Shown: positions 44,781-55,044 of the stretch, piece after piece
Position numbering within the stretch: position 1 is the stretch's first letter
Layout of the letters: the number at the start of each line of letters is the position of its first letter
DNA from: Amycolatopsis orientalis DSM 43388
Lineage (GTDB): Bacteria; Actinomycetota; Actinomycetes; Mycobacteriales; Pseudonocardiaceae
Length of the DNA: 64,000 nt
Direction of reading: 5' to 3'
Assembly: GCF_000411975.1 (NCBI RefSeq)
Contig: NZ_ASXG01000045.1
Span: 62,001 to 126,000 of the forward strand
Translations under genes and position numbers: made by a program
Notes under the pieces: generated by a model
Database searches by the model: none
What the model saw: the letters and a program-made list of their open reading frames with translations, nothing else
What the model was told of the DNA's origin: nothing

Positions 44781-45722
44781 CTAGCAAGAGCGGGCCGGCG
44801 GTTCGCCCGGTTTTCCCGGCGGAGGAGCCTGGACCAGCGTCGTCAGCACCGCGGTGAACCGGGTCAGCGCCGGCGGCAGGGACCGTCCGGCCATCGTCTG
44901 CACCTGCGCCTCCCGCTTGCGGAAAACCGGGTTGTCCACGAGCACGTACTCGACGCCCTCCGCGGCCGCGTCCTCCTGCGGATCGCCGAGCCCGCCGACC
45001 AGCGCGATACCGCCGCCGCGGCGGACGAACTCGAACTGCGGGGCCAGTTCGCCGCACTCCAGGACCCCGTTCACCGTCCGGTCTTCGATGCGCAGGGCGA
45101 TGTCCAGCAGCTCCCGCAGGCTTTGCCCGGGGACGGGCAGCGCGATCGGGTGCTCGCACAGGTCGGCCAGGCTCAGCCGAGCGCGGCCGGCGAGCGGATG
45201 GCCGATCGGCACGATCGCGTACACCGGCACCACCACCGCGCTTTCCACCCGCACGCCGCGCTGCAAACCGGTCGCGTAGGTCACCGCGACGTCCGCCGAA
45301 CCCTCCAGCACCCGCCGGGTCGCCTCTTCGCGGCCGACGACTTCGAGGCGGAACGCGACTTCGGGATGGTCCTCCCGGAACCGCGCCATCGCCTGGGGCA
45401 CCACGCGCCGGGCGAACCCTTCGGAACACGCCACGGTGAGCGTCCGGGCCTGCCGGGCCCGTCCCGAACGCAGTTCGCCGAGCAGTGCCGCGGACTCGGC
45501 TTCGGTGCGGCGCAGGTGGTCGAGCAGCAAGCTCCCGGCTTCGGTCGGCAGCATGCCGCGCGGATGCCGGACGAACAGCGGGACGCCGATCGACGCTTCG
45601 AGTTTCGAGATCTGCCTGCTGATCGCCGACGGCGCGACAGTGAGCGCGGCCGCCGCCTCGGTCACCGACCCGGTGCGGGCGACTTCGAGGAAGTAGGTCA
45701 GCCCGGCTGGCAGAAGGTGCAT
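44781..45722 (-). CDS. LysR-family transcriptional regulator
   Basis: 313 residues from ATG 45720-45722. HTH: YFLEVARTGSVTEAAAAL...APSAISRQISKLEASIG (about residues 8-50), then a LysR substrate-binding domain. Divergent from an M20 peptidase-MFS operon, its likely target, as LysR regulators usually face the genes they activate. Confidence 0.9.
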   Translation of the reverse strand: MHLLPAGLTYFLEVARTGSVTEAAAALTVAPSAISRQISKLEASIGVPLFVRHPRGMLPTEAGSLLLDHLRRTEAESAALLGELRSGRARQARTLTVACSEGFARRVVPQAMARFREDHPEVAFRLEVVGREEATRRVLEGSADVAVTYATGLQRGVRVESAVVVPVYAIVPIGHPLAGRARLSLADLCEHPIALPVPGQSLRELLDIALRIEDRTVNGVLECGELAPQFEFVRRGGGIALVGGLGDPQEDAAAEGVEYVLVDNPVFRKREAQVQTMAGRSLPPALTRFTAVLTTLVQAPPPGKPGEPPARSC

Positions 45723-45847
45723 CGCGTCGCCCTTCGGTCTGGTTTGCCGAAATGAGAACGGCAACCCACCCAATCGGCAATGGTCAGGACGTATCGGCGC
45801 AGCTTACGCTGCCCGGACTGCTGGCGCCGAATTCGGGAGAAACGCCC

Positions 45848-47224
45848 GTGACACCGACTGAACTGCTCACGAAAGCCCGGGATGAAGTGGACTCAGGCGC
45901 GTTCTTCGCCGAACTCGCCCGGCTGGTCAGCTATCCGACCGTGAGCACCAGCCCGAACGGGCGGGTTGCCATATCGGCATACCTCGACGAGGTGCTGGCA
46001 CCAGCGTTGACCGCGCTGGGCAGCACGGTCGAGACCTTCCCCAACCCCGACCCGAGGGGTGGGCCGTTCCTCGTCGGCACCCGCGCGGAATCGCCCGAGC
46101 TGCCGACGCTGCTGTGTTACGGGCACGCCGACGTGGTCGACGGGCACGCCGGCCAGTGGAGCGAGGACCGCGACCCGTGGACGCTGACCGCGGACGGCGA
46201 GCGCTGGTACGGCCGCGGCTCCGCCGACAACAAGGGCCAGCACCTGGTCAACCTCACCGCGTTGCGGCTGGTGCTGGAACACCGCGGCGCGCTCGGGTTC
46301 AATCTGAAGTTCCTCTTCGAGACCGGCGAGGAAATCGGCTCGCCCGGACTCGCCGAGTTCGCCGCTCAGCATCGGGACCTGCTGGCGGCCGATGTGCTGA
46401 TCGCCTCCGACGGCCCGCGGCTCGACGCGGCGACGCCGACGCTGTTCCTCGGCGCGCGCGGCGGGGTGCGAATCAACCTCGATGTCGATCTCCGGCCGGA
46501 CGCCTACCACTCCGGCAACTGGGGCGGCCTGCTGCGCAACCCCGCGACCACCCTCGCCGGAGCGATCTCGTCGCTGGTCGACGGGCACGGCAGGATCCAA
46601 GTGCCGGAATTGCTGCCGGGCGAACTGCCGGACACCGTGCGCGAAGCGCTCGCGGACGTGGTCGTCGCGAACACCCCGGGCGATCCGGTCCCGGATCCGG
46701 GCTGGGGAGCGCCGGGACTGAGCGCGGCCGAACGGCTCTACGGCTGGAACACCCTCGAGGTGCTCGCGTTCGGCGCGGCCGACGTGGCCCGTCCGGTGAA
46801 CGCCATCCCCGGCCGGGCGCGCGCGGTGCTGCAACTGCGTTACGTCACCGGGACAAAGCTGGCCGGAATGACCGAGGCGATCCGGAAACATCTTGCCGCG
46901 CAAGGCTTCTCGATGGTCGAGGTGAGTCTTTCGGAGAGCTATCCGGCCAGCCGGACGCCGGTCGACCACCCGTGGGTGCGGTGGGCGCGGTCCGCGCTCG
47001 CCGGCACCGGTCTCGCCACCCTGCCCAGTTTCGGCGGCGGGCTGCCGAACCACGTCTTCACCGACCTTCTCGGCCTGCCCACGCTGTGGCTGCCGCATTC
47101 CTACCCGGGCTGCCTGCAACACGCCCCGGACGAACACCTGCTCGCACCGATCGCCCGCGAAGGCCTCGTCCTCGCCACTTCGCTGTTCGACGCCCTCGGC
47201 CAGTCCGGAAAGGAGGTGCGATGA
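45848..47224 (+). CDS. M20-family metallopeptidase
   Basis: 458 residues from GTG 45848 (GGGAGA seven bases upstream); an ATG 32 codons earlier is possible but adds an unconserved segment. Zinc ligands are visible in CYGHADVVDGH, RGSADNKGQH (bridging Asp) and the catalytic ETGEEIGSPG. Hydrolyses small peptides or N-acylated amino acids in the cytosol. Overlaps the MFS gene start (ATGA), so product import and cleavage are coupled. Confidence 0.9.
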   Translation: MTPTELLTKARDEVDSGAFFAELARLVSYPTVSTSPNGRVAISAYLDEVLAPALTALGSTVETFPNPDPRGGPFLVGTRAESPELPTLLCYGHADVVDGHAGQWSEDRDPWTLTADGERWYGRGSADNKGQHLVNLTALRLVLEHRGALGFNLKFLFETGEEIGSPGLAEFAAQHRDLLAADVLIASDGPRLDAATPTLFLGARGGVRINLDVDLRPDAYHSGNWGGLLRNPATTLAGAISSLVDGHGRIQVPELLPGELPDTVREALADVVVANTPGDPVPDPGWGAPGLSAAERLYGWNTLEVLAFGAADVARPVNAIPGRARAVLQLRYVTGTKLAGMTEAIRKHLAAQGFSMVEVSLSESYPASRTPVDHPWVRWARSALAGTGLATLPSFGGGLPNHVFTDLLGLPTLWLPHSYPGCLQHAPDEHLLAPIAREGLVLATSLFDALGQSGKEVR

Positions 47225-48489
47225 ACACCGCCGCGACCAAACCGCGCAGCGGTACCGGCACGCGCCGCGCCGTCGCCGCGGCCGTTATCGGAAACGCGCT
47301 GGAATGGTTCGACATCGCCGTCTACGCGTTGATGGCGAGCTATATCGGCAAAACCTTCTTCCCCAGCCACAATCCCGCCATCGAACTGGTGGAAGCGTAC
47401 GCCGTCTTCGGCATCACCTTCCTGATCCGGCCGCTGGGCGCGCTGGTCCTCGGCTCGTACGCCGACCGCCGCGGCCGCAGGCGCGCGCTGGTGGTGACCA
47501 TCCGGCTGATGGTCGCCGGCACCTTCCTGCTTGCGGTCCTGCCGGGGTACGACACGATCGGCGGGTTCGCGCCGATCGGCGTCATCGTCGCCCGGCTCCT
47601 GCAAGGATTCGCGGCCGGCGGCGAGTTCGGCGCGGCGACGTCGTTCCTGATCGAGCACGACGGACGGCGCAAGGGATTCCTCGGCAGTTTCCAGTTCGCC
47701 AGCCAGGGACTGGCGACGCTGCTTTCCTCGGGGTTCGCCGCCGGGCTGACCGCGCTGCTGCCCGCCGCCGAGATGACCTCGTGGGGCTGGCGGGTCCCGT
47801 TCGTGTTCGGCCTGCTGGTCGGCCCGGTCGGTTACTACCTGCGCCGGCACGTCGACGAGACCCCGCGTCCGAAGGAGGAGCGGCCGCGGTCGGCGGTGCG
47901 CGAGATGTTCCGGCGAAATTGGGGCGGACTGCTGATCGCCGGCGGCGCGCTGGTGGTTTCGACGTCGCTGAACTTCATCCTGCAGTCGCTGCCCGCGTTC
48001 GCCGTCAAGAACCTCGGGCTGGACGCGTCGGCCTCGTTCGCCGCGCTGCTGATCACTTCGGTGCTGCTCACCCTGGTGCCGCCGGTGGCCGGCCTGCTGT
48101 CGGACCGTTACGGACGGGTCCGGATGATGGCCGGCGCGGCCGTGTTGATCGGGATTTCGGTGGTGCCGCTGTACCTGTGGGTCACGTCGGCACGATCGTT
48201 CGCCGTGCTGGCCGTCGCGATGGCGGTGCTCGGCTTGCTGAAGGCGGTCTACTTTGGACCGTTGCCCGCGGTGATGGCGGACGCGTTCCCCGCGCGGACG
48301 CGAGCGACCGGCCTGGCCTTCAGCTACAACACCGCGGTCGGCGCCTTCGGCGGGTTCACGCCGGCGATCGCCACCGCACTGGTCGCCGCCACCGGCTCGC
48401 CGGTTTCGCCGGGCTTCTACCTGGTGGCGACCGCCGCGGTCAGCCTCGCCGCGTTGTTCGCCGCTCACCGGACCCGCGGGATCCGGTGA
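47221..48489 (+). CDS. MFS transporter, metabolite:H+ symporter type
   Basis: 422 residues, 12 membrane segments. AVIGNALEWFDIAVYALMA and the loop SYADRRGRRRALV are typical of the MHS subfamily (ShiA/ProP-like), which imports carboxylates, shikimate or osmolytes with protons. Likely feeds the coupled M20 peptidase, so the substrate may be an acylated amino acid or dipeptide (inference). Confidence 0.9.
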   Translation: MNTAATKPRSGTGTRRAVAAAVIGNALEWFDIAVYALMASYIGKTFFPSHNPAIELVEAYAVFGITFLIRPLGALVLGSYADRRGRRRALVVTIRLMVAGTFLLAVLPGYDTIGGFAPIGVIVARLLQGFAAGGEFGAATSFLIEHDGRRKGFLGSFQFASQGLATLLSSGFAAGLTALLPAAEMTSWGWRVPFVFGLLVGPVGYYLRRHVDETPRPKEERPRSAVREMFRRNWGGLLIAGGALVVSTSLNFILQSLPAFAVKNLGLDASASFAALLITSVLLTLVPPVAGLLSDRYGRVRMMAGAAVLIGISVVPLYLWVTSARSFAVLAVAMAVLGLLKAVYFGPLPAVMADAFPARTRATGLAFSYNTAVGAFGGFTPAIATALVAATGSPVSPGFYLVATAAVSLAALFAAHRTRGIR

Positions 48490-48499
48490 GCGGCGAGCC

Positions 48500-48871
48500 T
48501 TATCCGTTCAGCTCGGCCGACTCCTCGTCGCTGAGCAACCGAGACCGGATGAGGAACCGCACCCCCTCCGGCGCCTCCAGCGAAAACCCGCTGCCCCGCC
48601 CCGGCACCACATCGATCGTCAGATGCGTGTGCCGCCAGTATTCGAACTGCGGTCCGGACATCCAGACCGGCACCGCGTCGATGCCTTCCACCGTCAGGTC
48701 GCCCAGATGCACGTCGCGGGACCCGACCTGGAATTCGCCGGCCGGGTAGCACATCGGGGCGCTGCCGTCGCAGCATCCGCCGGACTGGTGGAACATCACC
48801 GGTCCGTGGACTGGCACCAGCCGCCGCAGCAGGTCGGCGGCGGCCGGGGTCAGGTCCACCCGCCGCGGCAT
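48500..48871 (-). CDS. DUF779 protein
   Basis: 123 residues. Conserved Cys/Gly segment FHQSGGCCDGSAPMCYP and VHLG; this family nearly always accompanies aldehyde dehydrogenase genes. Start overlaps the aldehyde dehydrogenase stop (TGATG). It may bind metal through its cysteines; its biochemical role is unknown. Confidence 0.9.
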   Translation of the reverse strand: MPRRVDLTPAAADLLRRLVPVHGPVMFHQSGGCCDGSAPMCYPAGEFQVGSRDVHLGDLTVEGIDAVPVWMSGPQFEYWRHTHLTIDVVPGRGSGFSLEAPEGVRFLIRSRLLSDEESAELNG

Positions 48872-50394
48872 CAGAAGAAGCCCAGCGCCTGGTCGGAGTA
48901 GGAAACCAGCATGTTCTTCGTCTGCTGGTAGTGGTCCAGCATCATCTTGTGGGTCTCCCGGCCGATGCCGGACGCCTTGTAGCCGCCGAAGGCCGCGTGC
49001 GCCGGGTAGGCGTGGTAGTTGTTCACCCACACGCGGCCGGCCTGGATGTCGCGGCCCGCGCGGTAGGCGGTGTTGCCGTCGCGGGACCAGACGCCGGCAC
49101 CGAGGCCGTACAGGGTGTCGTTGGCGATCTTGAGCGCGTCGTCGTAGTCGTCGAACTTCGCCACGGACACCACCGGGCCGAAGATCTCCTCCTGGAAGAT
49201 GCGCATCTTGTTGTCGCCCTCGAACACCGTCGGCTGCACGTAGTAGCCGCCGGACAGGTCGCCGCCGAGGTCGGACTGTTCCCCGCCGGTGAGCACCTTC
49301 GCGCCTTCCTGCTTGCCGATGTCGATGTAGGACAGGATTTTCTCGAGCTGGTCGTTCGAGGCCTGCGCGCCGATCATCGTCTCGGTGTCGAGCGGGTTGC
49401 CCTGCTTGATCTTCTTCACGCGCTCGACCGCGTCGCCGAGGAACCGGTCGTAGATGCCGGCCTGGATCAGCGCGCGCGACGGGCAGGTGCAGACCTCGCC
49501 CTGGTTCAGCGCGAAGAGCGCGAACCCTTCCTGCGCCTTGTCGTAGAACGCGTCGTTGGCCGCGGCGACGTCGTCGAAGAAGATGTTCGGGCTCTTGCCG
49601 CCCAGTTCGACGGTCACCGGGATGATGTTTTCGCTGGCGTACTGCAGGATCAGCCGCCCGGTCGTGGTCTCGCCGGTGAACGCGACCTTGCGCACGCGGT
49701 TGCTCGAGGCCAGCGGTTTGCCCGCCTCGACGCCGAATCCGTTCACGACGTTCAGCACGCCCGGCGGGATCAGGTCGCCGATGATCGACAGCAGCAGGTG
49801 GATCGACGCCGGGGTCTGCTCGGCGGGCTTGAGCACGATCGCGTTGCCCGCGGCCAGCGCCGGGGCGAGCTTCCAGACCGCCATCAGCAGCGGGAAGTTC
49901 CACGGGATGATCTGGCCGACGACGCCGAGCGGCTCGTGGAAGTGGTAGGCGACGGTGTTGTCGTCGATCTGCGAGATACCGCCTTCCTGGGCGCGCAGCG
50001 CGCCGGCGAAGTAGCGGAAGTGGTCGATCGCGAGCGGAATGTCCGCGGCGAGCGTCTCGCGGACCGGCTTGCCGTTCTCCCAGGACTCGGCGACCGCGAT
50101 CTTCTCGAGGTTCTGCTCCATCCGGTCGGCGATCTTGAGCAGGATGTTCGCGCGTTCCTCGGGCGAGGTGCGGCCCCACGCGGGCGCGGCGCCCTCGGCC
50201 GCGTCGAGCGCCCGGTCGATGTCGGCCGCCGTCCCGCGGGCGATCTCGGTGAAGGTCTTCCCGGTCACCGGCGTCGGGTTCTCGAAGTACTGCCCGCCGG
50301 CCGGCGCGACGTACTCGCCGCCGATGTAGTGGTCGTAGCGGGTCTCGTAGTCGACGACGGAGCCGTCGGTGTTCGGTGCGGCGTATACGGCCAT
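48871..50394 (-). CDS. Aldehyde dehydrogenase (AldA/AcoD-like)
   Basis: 507 residues. Oxidises aldehydes such as acetaldehyde to acids with NAD+. [24 protein letters not shown] with the catalytic Glu, and the nucleophile Cys in [11 protein letters not shown] (about residue 300). The Cys-Thr-Cys form is typical of the ExaC/AcoD group linked to DUF779. Operon with DUF779; divergent from its presumed activator. Confidence 0.94.
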   Translation of the reverse strand: MAVYAAPNTDGSVVDYETRYDHYIGGEYVAPAGGQYFENPTPVTGKTFTEIARGTAADIDRALDAAEGAAPAWGRTSPEERANILLKIADRMEQNLEKIAVAESWENGKPVRETLAADIPLAIDHFRYFAGALRAQEGGISQIDDNTVAYHFHEPLGVVGQIIPWNFPLLMAVWKLAPALAAGNAIVLKPAEQTPASIHLLLSIIGDLIPPGVLNVVNGFGVEAGKPLASSNRVRKVAFTGETTTGRLILQYASENIIPVTVELGGKSPNIFFDDVAAANDAFYDKAQEGFALFALNQGEVCTCPSRALIQAGIYDRFLGDAVERVKKIKQGNPLDTETMIGAQASNDQLEKILSYIDIGKQEGAKVLTGGEQSDLGGDLSGGYYVQPTVFEGDNKMRIFQEEIFGPVVSVAKFDDYDDALKIANDTLYGLGAGVWSRDGNTAYRAGRDIQAGRVWVNNYHAYPAHAAFGGYKASGIGRETHKMMLDHYQQTKNMLVSYSDQALGFF

Positions 50395-50446
50395 CTTGCC
50401 CTGCCTCGTTGCTGGTCGGTGACGGTCGGCGGCGACCGTAGGCCGG

Positions 50447-50456
50447 GCAACGTTGC
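50447..50456. promoter_or_regulatory. Palindrome between aldehyde dehydrogenase and its regulator
   Basis: GCAACGTTGC is a perfect 10-bp palindrome, followed by a second GACGTTGC half-site (50460-50467), inside the 106-bp divergent gap. Likely binding site of the GAF-type regulator. Confidence 0.45.
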
Positions 50457-50500
50457 GCCGACGTTGCAGCCTTGTGACCAGGGTCTCTACTCTCGTCCAC

Positions 50501-51973
50501 GTGGCAGAGCCGCCCGAACCCGATCTGCTGCGCGACCCCGAGTCGTACGCGCAGCTGCTCCGGCACGTCCGCGAGGCGGTGCTGTCCGGGGCCACCGCGC
50601 CGCGCTCGCCGCGCTCGGTGGTGTCGGCGTCGTGGGAACGCTCGCTGGCCGCGCACGTCGATCCGGACGCCGGCGAAGCCCCGCTGATCTGCGAGGCGGA
50701 CGAACTCACCGAGCTGCGCGCGGAACATCCGCTGGCCCCCGTGCTGCCATTGCTGCGCGAGATGCTGGTGAGCATCGCCGACGACGCCGAGCACATGATG
50801 ATCGTGACCGACGCGAACGGGCTCATCCTGTGGCGCGAGGGCGCGAGCGGCGTGCTGCTGCGCGCGGACCAGGTCGCGCTCACCGAGGGCACGCGGTGGA
50901 GCGAAGAGGCGATCGGCACGAACGCGATGGGCACCACCCTCGCCACCGGGAAGCCGGTGCAGATCTACTCCGCTGAACACCTCGTGCGCCGCTACCACAC
51001 CTGGACCTGTGCGGCGGCGCCCGTACGCGACCCGGACACCGGCGCGCTGCTCGGCTCGATCGACGTCAGCGGTCCGCTTCGGACGGTGCATCCGGCGATG
51101 TTGTCGCTGGTCACCGCCACCGCACAGCTTGCCGAGGGACGGCTGCGGGCCCAGCTGGCGGTCCGCGACGAGAAGCTGCGGCGGGCGAACATGCCGCATC
51201 TGGCGTCGTTGCGCGGCCAGCCCGGCGCGCTCCTTTCCGCCGGCGGACGGGTGCTGGCCGCCGAAGCGTGCACCCTTCCGTCCACTGTGGAGGTACGGAA
51301 GGGCGGCGGCACCGTAACGCTGCCGGACGGCCGGATCGCCACCGTCGACCCGCTGGACGAGGGCTACCTGCTGCGGATCGCCACGTCCGGCTCCGCGACC
51401 CGGCGGCGGTTGTCCCTCGAATACCTCACCGATGGCCCCGGCTCGACCACTTTGGACGGTCGCGACATCCCGTTCACCTTGCGGCACGCCGAATTGCTGA
51501 CCCTGCTGGCGCTGCAGCCGCGCGGTCTGTCGGCGGAGAAGCTGGCGTTGCAGCTGTACGGCGAGTCGGGCAATCCGGTGACCGTGCGCGCCGAGATCCA
51601 CCGGTTGCGCACCCAGCTCGGCACGGGGGTGTTGCAGACGCGCCCGTACCGCCTCGCGGCCACCGTGGACGCGGATTTCCTGCGTACCAAAGCCGCCGTG
51701 CGCGCCGGGGACGCCGCGGCGGCGGTCCGATCGTTCCAGGGCCCGCTGCTCGCGGAGTCGGAATCGCCCGCGATCCTGGAGGAACGCGAGTCGATCAGCG
51801 CGCAGGTCCGGCAGCTGGCGTTGAACAGCGGGGACGCGGACACGTTGTACGCGTTCTGGGAAACGTCCTGCGGCGCGGACGATCTGGCGATTCTGGACGC
51901 GTTGTGCGCGGTGCTCGCCCCGTCGGACCCGCGGTTGGCGGCGGTGCGGACTCACCGGGCCCGGCTGGGCTGA
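50501..51973 (+). CDS. GAF-domain transcriptional regulator (AcoR-like, no AAA domain)
   Basis: 490 residues from GTG 50501; other starts up to 50453 are possible. N-terminal region [13 protein letters not shown] and a GAF sensor (about 90-230, [17 protein letters not shown]) match AcoR-type activators, but the sigma-54 AAA+ domain is missing. Instead there is a C-terminal OmpR/SARP-like winged helix (about 330-400: [20 protein letters not shown]). Divergent from the aldehyde dehydrogenase operon, which it probably activates. Confidence 0.85.
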   Translation: MAEPPEPDLLRDPESYAQLLRHVREAVLSGATAPRSPRSVVSASWERSLAAHVDPDAGEAPLICEADELTELRAEHPLAPVLPLLREMLVSIADDAEHMMIVTDANGLILWREGASGVLLRADQVALTEGTRWSEEAIGTNAMGTTLATGKPVQIYSAEHLVRRYHTWTCAAAPVRDPDTGALLGSIDVSGPLRTVHPAMLSLVTATAQLAEGRLRAQLAVRDEKLRRANMPHLASLRGQPGALLSAGGRVLAAEACTLPSTVEVRKGGGTVTLPDGRIATVDPLDEGYLLRIATSGSATRRRLSLEYLTDGPGSTTLDGRDIPFTLRHAELLTLLALQPRGLSAEKLALQLYGESGNPVTVRAEIHRLRTQLGTGVLQTRPYRLAATVDADFLRTKAAVRAGDAAAAVRSFQGPLLAESESPAILEERESISAQVRQLALNSGDADTLYAFWETSCGADDLAILDALCAVLAPSDPRLAAVRTHRARLG

Positions 51974-51976
51974 TTC

Positions 51977-52888
51977 CTACCGCGCCGCAGCGGTTTCCCG
52001 GATGGCCTCGTCCACCGGAGCCGGATAGTTCAGCTCCAGATACAGCTCCCGCAACAACAACCCGTCCAGGTGCTGCACCGTCAGCCCCGGCTGCTTCCCG
52101 CTCAGCCCGTTGAGGAACCCGCCGAGTTTGAACGCGCCGCGCACCGGCCAGGACGGCATCGACCGGACGCGGCGCGGGCACCCCGCCGCCGCGGCCAGCC
52201 GGGCGAACATGTCCGCCCACCGCAGATTTTCCTCCGCCACCGGGAGATCCGCTCCCGACGCGTGTTCCAGCGCGTCCACCGTCGCCACGCCAACCCCGCG
52301 CGCACTCGTCGCCGCAGTCCCGCCAGGCGGCGCGAATAGCGGCGAGTTGGAGCGAACCCACTTCACGATCGGCACCGACCACTGCGGCACCCGGTCCTCC
52401 GCGACCCCGAACACGAACGGCACCTCGATCACCGCCACCGGCAACCCGGGACCCGCCGTCTCGCGGGCGACGCGGGCCTGCTCCAGCCGACTACGCACGT
52501 ACGGATGCTTCGCAGCCAACCCCCACTCGGGGTGTACGCGGTCGAAGTACGTGTAGTACGACCCAAGCACCGCCGCCCGCGTACAGCCCGCTTCGCGCGC
52601 CGCGCGCAACAACGCCGCTACAGGTGCGACGTTGCCCGCGCGCAACCGAGGCTCAACCGGACCGCGTCCAACCGCACGGTCGTCCATACCGCCCGCGAAG
52701 ACGACGCCGTCGTGTCCGTGGAGCACTTCGCACAGTTCGTCGTGCGAAGCCTTCGAGACGTCGAGCGTCCGGTCGACGCCCTCGCGTGCCGTGCGTGCGA
52801 TCGCGGTCGTCTCGTGCCCGCGTTTCCGCAGTTCCTCGAGCACGTGCTGACCTAGCAGGCCACTGCCGCCCACTACCAAGATCTTCAT
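51977..52888 (-). CDS. NAD-dependent epimerase/dehydratase-like (extended SDR)
   Basis: 303 residues. N-terminal VGGSGLLGQHV (GXXGXXG). The extended-SDR active site would be near the SYYTYFDRVHPEW segment, but the exact YxxxK is not clear, so the reaction is uncertain. Converges with the regulator gene, stops three bases apart. Confidence 0.82.
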   Translation of the reverse strand: MKILVVGGSGLLGQHVLEELRKRGHETTAIARTAREGVDRTLDVSKASHDELCEVLHGHDGVVFAGGMDDRAVGRGPVEPRLRAGNVAPVAALLRAAREAGCTRAAVLGSYYTYFDRVHPEWGLAAKHPYVRSRLEQARVARETAGPGLPVAVIEVPFVFGVAEDRVPQWSVPIVKWVRSNSPLFAPPGGTAATSARGVGVATVDALEHASGADLPVAEENLRWADMFARLAAAAGCPRRVRSMPSWPVRGAFKLGGFLNGLSGKQPGLTVQHLDGLLLRELYLELNYPAPVDEAIRETAAAR

Positions 52889-52969
52889 GCCGCGTCCGGT
52901 TGTCCGTGGAGGTCTGAGCTGGCCACGTCCGCGAGTCTGGCACGCCCGCCGCGCGGGTCCGCCGAGACG

Positions 52970-53950
52970 TCACGGTTCGAGATCGACGACGCCCTTGCCG
53001 GTCGCGATGTCGAACGGCACGGACGCCTGGTCGTGGACGATCACCCAGTCGCCGCCGGTCTTCCGGAAGACAAAGGTGGCCCGGACCCACATGCCGATCA
53101 CCTCGGTTCCGTCGCGCAGCAGCCCGCTCACGCGCCCGAAACCGTGGCCGACGGCCAGGTCCGCGCCCACGGTGACGGTCAGGTCGCGGACCTCGTAGTC
53201 CACCTTTTCGAAGAGCGTGAACACCTTCTCCCAGTTCTTCAGCTTCGCGTCGACGCCCACGTGCTGCAGCGGCGGCTCAACGTCAAAGGAAACGACGTCC
53301 GGGGCGTAGACGCCCTTCAGGCCTTCGGGGTCCTTCGCCCGCAACGACTCGATGATCTTGTCGATGCGACCCCTGATCTCGGCTTCTTCCCCTTCCCGTC
53401 GCGCCCGTACCGAAGCGAGCGCGGTGCTCCACCGGACGACGTGGTCCAGCATCGTGTCCAGCGCCGCGACGTTGTACTCGCCCGGTTTGAAGACCTCGCC
53501 CTCGAACTCTGTGGCCAGCGGCAGAGTGACCTGAGGGGCCACGTCGGCCACCTGAATCGCCCCGCAGACCAGCCGCAGCTGCTCGACCGCGCGAGCCCCG
53601 CCGACGCCGCCGTACGAGACGAAGCCGGCCGCCTTGTCGTTCCACTCGAAGTACACGGTGTCCATGGCATTCTTGAGCACGCCGGGCGCGGAGTGGTTGT
53701 ACTCCGGCGTGACCAGCACGAACCCGTCGAACGAGCCGAGGACGGCGGCCCAGGCCCGCGTGTGCTCGAACCGGTAGCCGCCCGGTGCCATCGGCGGCTC
53801 GTCGAGGTGCGGCAGCGGGTGGTCGCGCAGGTCGACGAGCTCGAACTCGGCGTCCGTGCGCCGGGCCGCCGTCTCGTACACCCATCGCGCGACCTGGTCC
53901 CCCTTGCGGCCCGGGCGGGTGCTGCCGAGCACGATTCCGATTCTGATCAT
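52970..53950 (-). CDS. NADPH-dependent FMN reductase fused to a SnoaL-like domain
   Basis: 326 residues from ATG 53948-53950. Residues 1-190 are a flavodoxin-like FMN reductase: GIVLGSTRPGRKG binds FMN phosphate and TPEYNHSAPGVLKNAMD is the family signature. Residues 195-326 form a separate SnoaL/NTF2-like cone (IIESLRAKDPEGLKGVYAPDV, then FVFRKTGGDWVIVHDQAS). The two are normally separate proteins. Divergent from an ECF41 sigma factor, which carries its own SnoaL domain, across a 28-bp palindrome. Confidence 0.88.
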   Translation of the reverse strand: MIRIGIVLGSTRPGRKGDQVARWVYETAARRTDAEFELVDLRDHPLPHLDEPPMAPGGYRFEHTRAWAAVLGSFDGFVLVTPEYNHSAPGVLKNAMDTVYFEWNDKAAGFVSYGGVGGARAVEQLRLVCGAIQVADVAPQVTLPLATEFEGEVFKPGEYNVAALDTMLDHVVRWSTALASVRARREGEEAEIRGRIDKIIESLRAKDPEGLKGVYAPDVVSFDVEPPLQHVGVDAKLKNWEKVFTLFEKVDYEVRDLTVTVGADLAVGHGFGRVSGLLRDGTEVIGMWVRATFVFRKTGGDWVIVHDQASVPFDIATGKGVVDLEP

Positions 53951-53999
53951 CGTTCTCCCCTGTTCGGATGCGCCTTCGCCGGGTACGACGAGATCGCCC

Positions 54000-54027
54000 G
54001 CCGGAACGTCAGGCCTGACGTTCCGGC
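54000..54027. promoter_or_regulatory. 28-bp perfect palindrome upstream of the ECF41 sigma gene
   Basis: Half-site GCCGGAACGTCAGG followed immediately by its complement, with no loop. It lies 23 bp upstream of the sigma ATG and 50 bp from the divergent flavin reductase start, so it could be an operator for both. Confidence 0.65.
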
Positions 54028-54049
54028 ACGCTGTGTCGTCGGAGGAGGC

Positions 54050-54934
54050 ATGACAACACCACCGGAGCCGGTCACCGGCGAGCGCAGGCACCTGGTCAAC
54101 CTCGCGTACCGGCTTCTCGGCTCGCTCGCCGAAGCCGAGGACGCCGTCCAGGAGGCCTATGCCCGCTGGTACGCGTTGTCCCGGCCGCAGCGGGAAGCGA
54201 TCTCCTCGCCCGGCGCGTGGTTGACGACGGTCGCCAGCCGCATCTGCCTCGACCTGCTCGGGTCGGCGCGGGTCCGGCGCGAGCGGTACGTGGGCGAGTG
54301 GATTCCCGAGCCGGTGCCCGACCACGCCGAGGGGGCGGGCGGCGACCCAGCCGACCGGATCACCCTGGACGAGTCGGTCAGCATGGCGTTCCTCGTGGCG
54401 CTGGAAGCGATGACTCCGGCCCAGCGCGTCGCACTCGTGCTGCACGACGTCTTCCGCTATTCCTTCGCCGAGGTCGCCGAGATCACCGGCCGCACGCCCG
54501 CGGCGTGCCGCGAACTGGCCTCCGCGGCCCGCCGCCGCATCCGCACGGCGCGGCCGTCCGCGACTCCGGCCGCGCACCAGGCCGGCCTGGTGCGCACCTT
54601 CAAACAGGCCTGGCAGGCCGCGGACATCGACGCCCTGATCGGCCTCCTCGACCCCGACGCCACCTTCACCGCGGACGGCGGCGGTCTGGTCCAAGCCGCC
54701 CTGGAACCGATCAACGGCGCCGAGGCGATCGCCCGCTACCTCACCGACCTGGCCGTCCGCGGCGGCGGCTCGATGACGCTGGTGGAGCGCGCCGTCAACG
54801 GCTGGCCCGGCCTGGTCATCCGGCGCGGGGAGGAGATCTCGGCGGTGTACGCGTTCGACGTCGCAGACGGCCGCGTCACGCACATCTGGGCCGTCCGCAA
54901 CCCGCAGAAGCTCCGGCGGTGGACGGGCGGCTGA
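54050..54934 (+). CDS. sigJ: ECF41-type RNA polymerase sigma factor (SigJ-like)
   Basis: 294 residues from ATG 54050 with GGAGGAGG upstream. Sigma-2 region (RHLVNLAYRLLGSLAEAEDA), sigma-4 region (VFRYSFAEVAEITGRTPAAC) and a C-terminal SnoaL-like domain. The linker motif WIPEP and the DGGG in the C-terminal domain are hallmarks of ECF41, where that domain controls activity in place of an anti-sigma factor. ECF41 factors usually activate a neighbouring oxidoreductase; here the divergent flavin reductase fusion is the candidate. Confidence 0.93.
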   Translation: MTTPPEPVTGERRHLVNLAYRLLGSLAEAEDAVQEAYARWYALSRPQREAISSPGAWLTTVASRICLDLLGSARVRRERYVGEWIPEPVPDHAEGAGGDPADRITLDESVSMAFLVALEAMTPAQRVALVLHDVFRYSFAEVAEITGRTPAACRELASAARRRIRTARPSATPAAHQAGLVRTFKQAWQAADIDALIGLLDPDATFTADGGGLVQAALEPINGAEAIARYLTDLAVRGGGSMTLVERAVNGWPGLVIRRGEEISAVYAFDVADGRVTHIWAVRNPQKLRRWTGG

Positions 54935-55044
54935 TTCGATGTCCCGTCCGCCTGAAGGCGTCGGCGGCCGGGCGGGCTTGATCGCCCCGAACAGCCACGA
55001 GGCGGCGGGTTCGATCACGAGTTCCAGGGATCTTCGCCAGATAG

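Noticed and set aside
54000..54027. 28-bp palindrome as the terminator of an upstream gene
   Set aside because: Both neighbouring genes diverge from it, so no transcript should end there; it also has no loop.
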